DNA of 64,000 nucleotides from Metellina segmentata (taxonomy: Eukaryota; Arthropoda; Arachnida; Araneae; Tetragnathidae). How positions within the stretch are numbered: the stretch's first letter is position 1; the number at the start of each line of letters is the position of its first letter. The translations under genes and the position numbers were made by a program. Shown here one piece after another: positions 1 through 10,305 of this stretch. The notes below the pieces were generated by a model, which did no database searches, had not been told where the DNA came from, and was given only the letters and a program-made list of their open reading frames with translations. The stretch covers positions 83,927,627 to 83,991,626 of the forward strand of contig OX375878.1 of assembly GCA_947359465.1 (NCBI GenBank), given 5' to 3'.

Positions 1-156
1 TAAAAATATGATTTTATTTAAATAAAAAAATTTTAAATTGAATACAACTTCAACGGATTTGAAATCTGCAGAAAATTTTACACCAGATTAATACCTTACA
101 TCACAGCTCGCAAACCAACACCACGGACAACGCCGGGCTAGCCACACGGTGGCTAG
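1..156 (+). mobile_element. Helitron-like element, 3' end
   Basis: The tail of an element entering from the left. It ends in a perfect 8-bp stem with 3-nt loop (138-156), CTAGCCAC-ACG-GTGGCTAG, followed by T. A short hairpin just before a terminal CTRR and a 3' T are Helitron hallmarks. The block AACGGATTTGAAATCTG upstream recurs near 1000, 1260, 32690, 62340 and 63170, and inverted near 42350-42480. Confidence 0.6.
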
Positions 157-623
157 TAGCTCATAAGCCAAAGTATAAACTTTTGTAGTTTGCCTCACAG
201 AAGGATTGCTATAAATATGAAATGGATTATATGTATGGATGTATCGTCCCCTTATGCCAGAAACAGGAATGTGTAAATTTTCACTTTTGGGCTTTATCAG
301 CTGGTTACAATACATGTTTTGCCAGAAACGCGAAACATTTTAGGAAAATAAAAGAGATAAATTATGAAGGTACAGTAAACATTCAAACATCATTTCCCCA
401 ATTTGTGAAATTTGCACATTCATGTCTCTGGTATATGGAGGACTATATCATATATCATGTATATATCATATATACGTATTTGCGTCCGAAGTAAATTATA
501 TAAGCTATGAAAAAGTTTTAAAAGATGCTTGTATTTTCCTGTGGAAGAGAAGTGATTAGTTTGATCACTTTTCAATCAACATTCAACCAATTCAACCCGA
601 GCAACACCGGGTAATTCTGCTAG
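157..623 (+). mobile_element. Helitron-like element, 3' portion
   Basis: The part from about 440 to 623 matches 18190-18378 in structure: a GGATTATATG/TATTTGCGT block, then TCAATCAACATTCAACCAAT, then CCCG-AGCAACAC-CGGG as a small hairpin and GGTAATTCTGCTAG at the end. A new element starts at the next base. The short frames here look non-coding. Confidence 0.55.
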
Positions 624-1578
624 TCTCTACTATTATAAAAGGAAGTGTTTCTCAGTCGGTCGTTCCGAGATCAGAGTCCTGACGAATCTATGGCGCTTAC
701 AGTAATGGGATTTGGCACACAGGTAGGTCGAATTGTTTGCACTTTTTGGGTCGTGCCGAATTTTGAAATGCAATCTAGAACATTTTTGAATGAATTTAAT
801 GAAATTTAATTGTTATTGCTTTCTTTCGAATGGCAACAGCCTAAAAGGACAGATTCGAAATTTATTTTTTCCATTTCCGTTTGATTTTCCGGAGGAACGA
901 TTTGTCAATAGACTAAAGAAACAAATAAAGTTTTAACTTTAGTTATTTAGTTCGTTTTTCTATCTCTTAGATCGTTAAAGATCGAGTAAAAATTTCAACG
1001 GATTTGAAATCTGAGAAATATTTTACGTTAGAAAAATACATAAACATATGATTTTCTTAAATAAATAATTTTTAATTTAAATATCTTTTATATTTTCGCA
1101 AGAGATTGTGACGTCACGCCATCCTTAGCCGGTTCGAGAAATCAGCAGATACCATTTCCTGCGCTCAAACGATTTCAGCGAATTAAAGCATAAACCTTTT
1201 TGACTGGCATTGTTTAGTTCTTTTTTGTAAAAACGGGATCGTTAAAGATAGACTAAAAATTTCAACGGATTTGAAATCTGAGCATAATTTTACACCAGAT
1301 AGATCCTTTGTACTGTTGATTTTCATTTCATAAATAATTTTTCAACTATATATTTATATTTTCTCAAGAGATTGTGACATCACGCCGATTGGATCTCTTA
1401 GCGATTCGAATTTGGCCGCATTTGACAAAGAGTGTTATGGCTGTTATCCAATAGGCTTCGAATTCCCATTTGGTTTGCTTCGCAAACCAAATGGGAATTC
1501 GTTTTTTATATAGAGCCAACGTTTTCTACCTTTTTGAAATTGCCACGGGCAACGCGGTGCCGACCACGTAGTGGCTAG
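624..1578 (+). mobile_element. Non-autonomous Helitron-like element
   Basis: It begins TCTCTACTATTATAAAAGG, a typical Helitron 5' end, and finishes with ACCACGTAGTGGCTAG followed by T, a hairpin plus CTAG. It contains internal duplications of the GATCGTTAAAGAT / AACGGATTTGAAATCTG module and a long perfect hairpin at 1459-1501. There is no Rep/helicase frame, so it would depend on an autonomous partner. Confidence 0.6.
1459..1501. repeat. Perfect 20-bp hairpin with TTC loop
   Basis: The arms CGAATTCCCATTTGGTTTGC and its exact reverse complement are separated by TTC. The tip GGTTTGCTTCGCAAACC recurs in the GC-rich hairpin repeats near 16628 and 48340. Confidence 0.85.
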
Positions 1579-3148
1579 TAAAATATATATTCGAAAAAAT
1601 ATGTTCAGCACACAAAGTTTTAAATTTTATAATAATTATTTTTGGAAAAACTTACTTTTCAGTCATACTGGTAAATTAACAAGTTTCAACCGCAATCGCA
1701 AAGCTCGATTTCCATCTCATATTCTTTAACAACCAGGTTAAGTGTGATTCAAGCATGGTAAAGAGTTATGGGTATTCCGTCATTTTAGCATATAAAGCTT
1801 ACACAGAAATCTAAACAGAAGAATTTTAAACAATCTATTTATTACGTTATAAGTTATTTTATTAAGTACAAAACATTTTATGAAAATATAAGTGAATCAA
1901 TTTTTATTCCATGCCGAAGAGATTAGAGAACAACACCTCGCATATTTGAACCACGACTGGATTAAAATGCTTCAAAGTGGATAGATAATTTGAAATGGGA
2001 CGAAAATATTCACTGTGTAAAAACTATATTTTATGTAAATAAGGTTTTTAAATTGTATAGGCTCTGTTTCCCCATTATTCCGACAACCTCATATTAAAAA
2101 CCGATCCATTTAACATGTATAGGGTGTGTTCTAGACAGAATACCTGATGGCAATCAAAACTGAACTAAAAATAAATCAGTTTAAAATTAAAGCAATATAC
2201 GTCACAGAATTATAAAAGTTTAATTTGGTTATTAAAGATAAAGGATCTTCTCTATGATGTTTGACAGACAAGTAGTTAACTAGGGGAATACTGACAACAC
2301 CTATTAACTGGAAATTTCAAAATTTTGTTTAGTGTATTTCTGAAAGCTCTAAATGGATGATTGATCAGCAATTTGGTAATTCCATTTACTAGAATATCGC
2401 AGTTAAATCATGAGTTATGTTAAGTGATCATTTTAAGACAATTTGTGTCTGGGCAATTATTTTCTTGTATTAGAAACTTTATGTGAACTCAAAATTCAGA
2501 AGAAAATTTTTTTGACAGACTTCTTTATGAGGCTCGACAAAAAGAATTCTGAAAATAGCGTTCACTAGGAATACTGTCAATAGCTATTTAGTGGTAATTT
2601 CAAAATTTTGTGTTATGCATTTCTGAAGGCTCAATATGGATGATTGAACATCAATTTTTATAATTCCTCTTATAACCAGAATATCGCAGAAGTTATTTCC
2701 TGAGTGATCAAAAGTGGTTAGTCCAAGGCTCGAAATAAGTCGCGGCAACCACAGCAAATGCCGTGATCTTAGCTTAAATCGCCGCGTTCTCACGGCAAGT
2801 TTTGCTACGAATATTTGAAACCGAATGTTTCATTATTTCTATTTCAAAAACCAGGTATTAAAATGAATTAAAAACAAAAACTTTTTGCCTTAATGAAGAC
2901 AAGCGCGGATGGTTCTTCGCTTTCAGAATTTATAGCTGATAGAGCAGGTCAGAAATGGTTTCGTGCATGTTATCAACGACCTTTCTTTTAGCTATGTAGT
3001 TATGAAACACTTGCAATTTTCACTGGCCTAACTACTGACATCGTAAACTTGATAATAAGGAAATAAACGTGCGACTAAAGTATATTATTTGAGTGCTTCT
3101 TTTATTTATTATCTCAGATGTATTAGGATTTCATATGAAATTGCAGAA
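1579..3148. other. No gene; diverged direct repeat
   Basis: No coding sequence is recognised. Two diverged copies of a block of about 150 bp lie at 2281-2430 and 2566-2710. Both start TAGG-GAATACTG and end in a GTGATCA motif, sharing AATTTCAAAATTTTG and TGGATGATTGA. The parent repeat was not identified. Confidence 0.5.
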
Positions 3149-3151
3149 AGC

Positions 3152-3880
3152 TTACAAGAAAAGTAAAGAACTGATGGTTGATAGCGATGAATCAGGCGCT
3201 GTGACAGCTGATCTGACAATCACTCTGTCCTCGCGATCTGTTGTGGCCCTACGTCGACCGCTACCATCATGACGCTGAAATCTGCCATTGTCCACCCACT
3301 CTTGCCAAAATCTTCTAATCGCCGCATCGCTTCGACTCACATGACGAGCGATTCTCCGATTTGCCCAACCTGCCTCTTTCAATCTAATGATACGACCTCT
3401 TTCAAACTCTGAAAATTGCTCGTATTGAGCTCGAATCCTGCGGCGAGGCATTTTTTCAGTCGTTGAAAGGTATCCTAAATCGCAATGCAGCAGAACGGAA
3501 CGGAACGGACGTATCAATTACGGAGTACCTTGCAGAGAACTGCGAACCTCCACATCAGAATTAATAAGGAATTTAATGATTGTAGACTAAGCAATGGAGG
3601 AAGAAAGTTAAAGGTTGTGGCAATGCACTATGAGAAAGGTAAATAATTAAGATAGACGATAGAGTTTAATAATTGATACAATTAGGAGAATAACAACAGT
3701 TCAAGAACAACTCCTTATATACATCTGCTGGATGCGCAGTTCCGATGCGCTTGAGATCGCACTATTCATTCATTGGACACCAAATTTTAATCATTTGCAT
3801 ATTTGGTCAAAACATTTTTGCATAAGAAATTTCAAAGCAATCGGATGATTCCTTCTTGGTGCGTCGATTTTTTTGTTATA
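3152..3880 (-). mobile_element. Tc1-like transposon, 5' half
   Basis: It starts with the terminal repeat at 3850-3880 (on this strand TATAACAAAAAAATCGACGC onward), then untranslated sequence, then the transposase N-terminus. Homology stops abruptly near 3175. The same terminal repeat occurs at 4856, pointing the opposite way. Confidence 0.8.
3173..3451 (-). pseudogene. Tc1-like transposase, N-terminal fragment
   Basis: It starts MPRRRIRAQYEQFSEFERG and continues with the paired-like helix-turn-helix (IIRLKEAGWANRRIARHVSR, then SDAAIRRFWQEWVDNG) that binds the terminal repeats. Homology ends after TAPDSSLSTI and a few foreign residues lead to a stop. The DDE domain is missing, so it cannot transpose. 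The fragment itself has no internal stop. Confidence 0.85.
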
Positions 3881-4855
3881 AAGTGTAGTTTTTGCTGCCA
3901 GCCTATAAAAACTAACAGCAATATTTGCTGACTGCTTCAAAATCGTATTTCGAGCACTGGGTTAGTCCATTACAATTCGTCTGAGCAGTTGTTTCACTTA
4001 TATTGAAAATTCATTGGAATCACTTTTCGGAAAAAATTCAAAACCTTCAAAATTCGAATACTCAATACATTTTCCATCTTGGTAATACACTTCCCAATGC
4101 AATGTTTATCGCTAAGAACATTCCCGGCGTAGTAAGAAGAGAAAAAAATTGCAGATTGAAAACAAAGTGAATGGAATAAACAGTGCTTCATTTGAGGTTG
4201 ATAACACAGACAGAATGATTTTAAAGCGTTGGGTTGGGCTTCTAGGCTACGCGATTAAGTGCTGAGCCTCAGGCCTAGACTTTCTAATAGATATTTGTAA
4301 TACTTTCTTTTGATTATGTTGGAGATTCGGCAGAGGCTAATCAGTTTGCGAGTTGATTTGACAGATGCTATTAACTACTTTTACGTTTAGCTGTACCTTG
4401 CACTATTAAACTCTCAAGGCAGTGAAAAAAATAACTTTATATACTGTAAGAAATGAATTGAGTATCATGCTACGCTAAAATCTCTAATGAGGGGTTTCAC
4501 TTGAGATTAGCTACATTGAATATACACTGACTGTACATAACTTGCTAAGTTTATCTCGAATACCTTATCATGAAAGTGAAAAGAAAAATTGCCGAACTGT
4601 GCGTTGAGTTTTTCGATACATGAATTTATAACACTGTCTCTCTAAACAGAATATATACTAAGTATAATTTTAAGGTTTAAAGTGTTCATAATGAATAATG
4701 ATGTGCATCTTTTTTAAAAGAGCTTATAAAGAAATCCGTTAAGAAATTATTGAGCTAAAAAACAATTACTTTATTATTTTTGAAAACATTTAAAAAGAGT
4801 CAAATATTTACAAAATTAGAAGTCACAAAATTTAATATGCACCCATAATACACTC
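3881..4855. other. No gene; spacer between two outward Tc1 ends
   Basis: AT-rich sequence with no recognised coding or repeat content. It is bounded on both sides by outer ends of the same Tc1 family. Confidence 0.5.
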
Positions 4856-5575
4856 TATAACAAAAAAATCGACGCACCAAGAAGGAGTTGTCCGATGGAG
4901 ACAAAAATGGGTGGATAGGAAAATTATGTACAGAATAGAAAATTATTAAAATTTCAGAACAATTGAATGATTTATTTCAGAGTTACAGTAACGAGCTCAA
5001 TAAGGTGTTGACCCGCCTCTAGTCTGGATGCAAGCTGACACACGGCGTGGCATAGACCGATAAAGCTCCCGGATGATCTCCTGCGGTATTTCTTGCCAAA
5101 TATGCTCCAACTGTCGGACTTCGTCATCAACATTCCCTACCGGATGCAGTCGCCTTACCATCATATCCCAGACATGCTCGATGGGAGAGAGATCTGGTGA
5201 TCTGGCTGGCCAAGGAAGTGTTTGACAAGCTTGAAGACAGTTCATAGCAACACGTGCCGTATGTGGTCTGGCATTGTCTTACTGAAAAATAAGCCCAGGG
5301 TACTGCGAAAGGAACGGTAGCAAAACAGGTCTCAGAATGTCGTCAACGTACCGCTGTGCAGTAAGTGTACCTCTAATGACGACCAAAGGGATCCGGCTAT
5401 CAAGGGAAATGGCACCCCAGACCATAACTCCTTGTTGAGGGCCCGTGTGGCGTGCAATAGTAAAAGCAGGATCTGCACGCTGCCCTGGGCGTCTCCAGAC
5501 ACGTCTTCGATGATCGTCAGGACACCGTTGGAAGCGGGATTTGTCGCTAAAGACTATAGGGTAGTCAATAGTGCA
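4856..5575 (-). mobile_element. Tc1-like transposon, 3' half
   Basis: The terminal repeat TATAACAAAAAAATCGACGC starts at 4856; the catalytic domain follows rightward and homology ends near 5575. It belongs to the same family as the fragment at 3152-3880, and together the two would nearly make one element. Confidence 0.8.
4997..5575 (-). pseudogene. Tc1-like transposase, catalytic domain fragment
   Basis: It reads FSDKSRFQRCPDDHRRRVW, GVMVWGAISLDSRIPLVVI, then DNARPHTARVAMNCLQAC and SPDLSPIEHVWDMM and ends ARISCIQTRGGS-like. The catalytic triad is FSDK, the Asp of QDN and the Glu of SPIE. By my count only 32 residues separate the last two (34 is usual for Tc1). One nonsense TAA at 5279-5281 replaces the Gln before DNARPH. 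The N-terminal domain is absent. Confidence 0.85.
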
Positions 5576-5999
5576 CCGCTTCCAGCTTCTCGCTTTATCG
5601 CGGCAGTTGAGCGGGGAGGAAAAGTAGCGAAAATTGTATTGGTACGGATATAGTGCACCTGCTTCCTTGCTTCCGCCTGCTTTACCCGCTTCCACCCGCT
5701 TTTTCCTGAATGAATTATTAATTCTTTTTCCCGCTTACCCGCTTGGCTCGCTCGTTTAGTTTGCTGTGTTATTCCATTTCTCTACTTCCACGCTCTTTGT
5801 TTGTTGGAACAAAATGGAAGCAGATAAAGATGTTTTGATAAGATAAAGTTTCCAAGTGTTTCTAAAAAGTGTAATTTGGGACAAAAGAATTTTTCACATG
5901 AATATGTGGATCCAAACATCGTTAAAAGAGCATTAGCTAGTTTCTTCATTGATATAAATTATGTGTTAAAGAATCCCATACGTTTAATATAATATTAGT
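5576..5999. other. No gene; C-rich to AT-rich spacer
   Basis: Contains a short array of CCCGCTT-like words (about 5670-5755) and no recognised gene or element. Confidence 0.45.
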
Positions 6000-6014
6000 G
6001 TGGTATCATTACGC

Positions 6015-6251
6015 CGGATGGATTGGCCAGCCAGATCTCCAGATCTTAACCCTATAGAGCTTGTCTGGGACGCTCTGGGGAGGGCAATTGCAACTCTCAA
6101 CCCCCCTCCGAGAACCATCCAGGGAATGAAAACAGCGGTTCTGAACGCGTGGGACCAATTGCCACACGAAATGATAAACTGCCTTATTTTAAGTATGAAA
6201 TCACGCTGCAAGACCTGTATATCTGTAAGAGGGGACCATACATTCTATTAA
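6015..6251 (+). pseudogene. Tc1-like transposase, C-terminal fragment
   Basis: It encodes WPARSPDLNPIELVWDALGR, then NPPPRTIQGMKTAVLNAWDQ and CKTCISVRGDHTFY with its natural stop. It carries only the last catalytic Glu (NPIE). It is a different Tc1 lineage from its neighbours. Non-coding 3' sequence probably continues to about 6478, where the next element begins. Confidence 0.8.
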
Positions 6252-6478
6252 CCCGTCTACTAACCCATTTTTTTTTGTTTATTCTGCAACCGCTGTTTCA
6301 TACCTTCCTACTCCAACAAGTGTTACGCACGATCATGTGTGTGTATTACAATTATTGAATGGTTATTTGTTTTCTATTGCATCAATGTATGTACGTATCA
6401 AATTTCATTAAAATCGGTACAGAAGTTCTAGAGATAATAGACCAAGTCTGGAAATTCTCTTAATTTCTTACACCAGTA

Positions 6479-7300
6479 TACATTGCTGTTTGTAAAAAAT
6501 GCAACACCATGAAGGAATCATCCGAATGAAATGAAATTTGCAGCAAATGTCAATTATAGGATGTTATGCAAAGTAGCAAAGTTTGAGAGCCACCACGCAT
6601 GCGTGGTGTGAGCAGCGCCCTCTGAACTGATGCTAAAAGCGTATAAATAGAGGGCTGTAGCGGGCGTTGAAAATAGTGCAGGGTTATTTTTTAGTGGCGA
6701 ACGTTAAGTGATACATAAGTATGCCTAACGACGAAATAGGGTGAAATTTCAACAACTTACGGAGTTTAAACGGTGGAGAATCATTGGGTTTCGTAAAGGA
6801 GGAAGGAACAGGTACGTCCGTGAAGTGCTAGAGCCCGAAGTCGTTCTCTTCCTTCAAGGCATCCCTGGATCTATCTTTTAACAGGATAATGCACGCCCAC
6901 ATGTTGCAAAGAATGTTCGATACTTCTTTTCAGCCCAACACATGAATTCTTGGCTTGCTTATTCGCCGGATATGTCGCCTATTGAGCATGAGTGGGATTT
7001 GGTTGGTCGGCGTCTCGCTCGTGATCCGCGTCCTACAATTTTGGGTGCGCATACAAACAATATGGAATTATCTGACACAAGCAGACATTCAACATCTGTT
7101 TCACTCCATGCCACGTCGTGTAACAGCACGTATTGCAGCGCGTGGTGGCTACACCAAATTCTGATTTCGGACACTTAATTCTGTTTTTTAGTGTTGAAAA
7201 TTTATTCATTTATTTGTACTATTACAAACCGTTTGTGTATTAAATTTCATTTAATTCTGATGACACCTTCATGGTGTTCCATTTTTTACAAACAGCAGTA
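6479..7300 (+). mobile_element. Internally deleted Tc1-like element
   Basis: Both terminal repeats remain: left GCTGTTTGTAAAAAATG plus ACACCATGAAGG after TA, and the matching inverted copy at 7266-7298 before TA. About 820 bp remains, roughly half the usual Tc1 length. The 5' part is scrambled and the catalytic core is missing. Confidence 0.85.
6942..7164 (+). pseudogene. Deleted Tc1 transposase, C-terminus
   Basis: Two overlapping frames together read SWLAYSPDMSPIEHEWDLVG then RRLARDPRP and, after a frameshift, ADIQHLFHSMPRRVTARIAA with RGGYTKF. A single frameshift near 7045 splits them. The Glu of SPIE is present and the two Asp residues are lost with the internal deletion. Confidence 0.8.
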
Positions 7301-7392
7301 TAGTATGTATACGATTTGTGTTCAAAGCATTAAAAATTAGAAAATTCTCTAAACGAACTAAAAAAATTTCTTCCGGACACTTGGAGGATATA

Positions 7393-8530
7393 TACACAGT
7401 CCAGACACATTAATGTGACTACCTGTCAAAAGCTAGAATAACCACCTTTGGCAGAGCGGACCGTTGTGAGACGTGCAGGAAAAGAGTCAATTAGGTTTCT
7501 GAAAGTGTTCACTGGGATGTTGAGCCATGCCGACTCCAGTGCCGTGGCCAGCTGCTCCAGATTACGCGGTTGAGGATCCATGGCGTGAACAACCCGATCG
7601 AGGTGGTCCCACAGATTCTCGATTGGGTTTAAATCCGGTGAGTTTGCTAGCCAGGGGAGTACGGTAAACTTATCCTGGTGCTCTTCGAAACACGCACATA
7701 CACTGCGAGCTGTATGACACCTCGCATTGTCTTGATGGTAAATGCCATCATTCTGAGAAAAAATAATTCTTAAGTAGGTGATGCAGATGCGTACTTGTGC
7801 TGATCCATCGTGCCTTCCACAATGATGAATGCACCCAGTGAATGCCAGGAAAACATTCCCCAAACCATTTTGCTCCCTCCTCCAGCCTGGATCATTCCGG
7901 CAATTGTTGCAGGGTGTTTGCTTTCAGACGTTTCACGCCGTATACGCCAACGTCCATCTGTCCGATGAAGCATAAAACGTTATTCATCGGAAAAAACCAC
8001 CTGTCGCCACTCTGTGGATATCCAGTTGTGGTACTGGCGTGCAAATTCCAGCCTTCGTTGCCGATGAACAGCAGTCAGCATAGGTGCATTAACCAGGCGT
8101 CTGCTCCGGAGGCCCATGCGCAGCAACGTTCGCTGAACTGTTGTTGAGGATACACTCTTGGTAGCCCCTTGGTTCATCTGGGCGGTCAGTTGCTCAACAG
8201 TTGCACGTGTATTCGCCCGAACGCATCTCCGTAGCCTTCGTTCGCCTCTGTCATCTATAGTCCTTGGTGCACCACATGTGCCACGCCGCTGATTTTGGAT
8301 AGTGCCATTTTGCCATGCACGGTATACTTTTACCACGGCGGCACGCGAACAGTTCATAAAATTAGCCGTTTCCGAAATGCTTCCACCCTTGGCCCGAAAG
8401 CCAATAATTATGCCCTTTTGGACGTCGGATAAATCGCTATGTTTCTGCATTACGCCAACGATTGAAATGCTTTCCGATGCCCTAGGACATCCTTTATATA
8501 TACTCCACTGCAATGTACTACCACCTGCCT
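7393..8530 (-). mobile_element. Tc1/mariner-type element with DD36E transposase, 5' end lost
   Basis: The 3' terminal repeat starts after TA at 7393 (CACAGTCCAGACACATTAAT). No matching inverted copy is found upstream of the transposase. Instead a SINE begins at about 8533, so the 5' end was truncated or replaced. Confidence 0.75.
7426..8450 (-). pseudogene. DD36E Tc1-like transposase, nearly full length
   Basis: It starts MQKHSDLSDVQKGIIIGFRA with a helix-turn-helix (SISETANFMNCSRAAVVKVY), a second DNA-binding helix set and a GRPR-like hinge. Then comes WRQVVFSDE, a DDE domain with DNARCHTARSV and SPDLNPIENLWDHLD, and the C-terminus RSAKGGYSSF. I count 36 residues between the second Asp and the Glu, so DD36E rather than DD34E. 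There are two lesions: a TAA directly after FSDE (about 7983-7985) and a frameshift near 7780-7800. Otherwise it is open for about 340 codons, so it is fairly young. Confidence 0.88.
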
Positions 8531-8532
8531 TT

Positions 8533-8706
8533 AGTGATAGGCAAGTTTCCAAACCACGCCAACGTGAGAACATTTGAGGTCACGACAAATTTAACATGCA
8601 CCATCCCGCACATGACGGTTTTCAGCTGGATCTGAATACTTTTGAACTCACAACCTTCCGGTTGCTAATCTAGAACAATTTTCCAACTTGCCTACTGAGG
8701 CCTCCT
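8533..8706 (-). repeat. tRNA-derived SINE, partial
   Basis: On this strand it begins GGCCTCAGTAGGCAAGTTGG and contains AACCGGAAGGTTGTGAG, then a body with ATGTTAAATTTGTCGTGACC and TCACGTTGGCGTGG. The same body occurs at 12259-12555, 16746-17030 and 25168-25491. The box B region is degenerate. Confidence 0.6.
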
Positions 8707-8715
8707 TATATTTTA

Positions 8716-9636
8716 AACATTAAAAACAATTAAAAGTAAACACAAAAAAAAAGCTAATTTAACTGGCGTAAATCTCAGTTTCGCTAATCACACATATAAA
8801 ATGCACGTAGATGTCGAAATGAGTAAAACCCAAGTAAACTTAAGGTGTATTTAGAAAAAGAATACTTTGATTCGAATCGAAATTAGTTTCTAATACACGC
8901 CAGGCATGGTTTAATTTATCTATATATCTATTATAAAAAAAATTGTGTCGGTCTTTTTCAGGTTTATTCGCTTTGTGATTGGTAGATAGCGAGTCACGTG
9001 ATAGTGGGTCTTGTGGTTCAACGGGCGAATTAATTTGGAGCACGCGCAGACGATAAACACCAGTTATATTTTGTAATTCATTCATTCATAAAATTTGAGA
9101 GTACGCGCTAGAAAGTTTACAATGTTTTCAGAAGAACCGGCAAATTCGGTCGCCGTTTCCATAGCAACAGTCGAATATGAAAAAATTAAAAAGTACTATT
9201 ACAACAGACAACACGGATAAGATAAAACATTTTAAATTATGATGATATTTCCTCTGAATTTAAACAATATGAGATGCTAAAATATTTCCTTTTTTATGTG
9301 GAAATGAGGTGTTTAGTTCTTGGGATTTTTTTTAAACATTTTGTTTTTATTTACACTATATTTCCGTGTAAAAGCCGAGAATATTTGGAACGTTTTCTAC
9401 ACCTAAAGTACTGGTGTCAGCTTATATACGGATCCGCTAATCCACTAATCTCGCAAAAAAGTAGGCAATTTTTCGTTACTCGGGCGCATGCGATAAATAT
9501 CGCAATGGGAAAGGAACCTTCAATTAACGTCGGTCCGGGATAAATCCAACAGCAATCCAAATGGGGATGGATTGTGAAGCAATTACTTCCCACTCATATT
9601 TGAAAAGTATAATTCGCGAAGCGAACTAAATATTAC
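8716..9636. other. No gene recognised
   Basis: The reading frames at 8840-9085 and 9274-9543 match nothing I know and have no start context or homologous motif. No repeat structure is recognised. Confidence 0.45.
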
Positions 9637-10305
9637 TAGGGGGCCCGCCCCCTGCTCGCTAAAGCTCGCCAACTCCCGGAGGATTGCTCATTGGTTCGCT
9701 ACGCGAACCTATGCTCGCTTCGCTCGCATCAATGAAGACGTGCGTCCTAGCAGAAAAAATTGTTTACAAAATATGATATACAAAAAAAAAAAATTTTTTT
9801 CAAATCTAAATTTGCTGTATTACAGAAAATATATCAGAATTCAAATCAAAACTTTGAGCAAATTTTGAGTCCGAATGTGAGCGTGTTGTTTGTGTGTACA
9901 TTTCCATAAAGCACTCTTGAGTCACCCACACTTTTTCATTCAGTTTGTTGTCGAAAGTTATAGTGCAATCGTCTTGTTGAACTATAATTGTTGGCCCTGA
10001 AAAGGACCGTTTTTTTAATGGCCCTGAAATGATCCTCCGCTTTCTTTGATTTGTAATTTTAAACTGCAACAGCTCGACTAAAATTCTTTTTTTTTTGTCA
10101 ATAAAATTTCATCCGATAACGGTATACATTCAATTGAGGCGACTTCGTGGTAAACAAACAATCGTACAATGTTGCCAAAACGCGATAACAAATAACGTAT
10201 TTTTTGCGTGCCACGTAAGAGAATTATATATATAGATTGCGCAGCAATCATCGGGGATTGACGAGCGATAGCGAGCAGGGGGCGGAGCCCCCCTTAGTAG
10301 AAATA
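9637..10305. mobile_element. Inverted-repeat element with GC-rich hairpin ends
   Basis: The left end TACTAGGGGGCCCGCCCCC then TGCTCGCTAAAGCTCGCC recurs inverted at 10235-10305, where this strand reads GGCGAGCGATAGCGAGCAGG-like sequence ending TTAGTA. The arms are about 70 bp. The interior (9750-10230) is AT-rich and holds an unassigned 87-codon frame on the minus strand (9806-10069). Confidence 0.5.
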
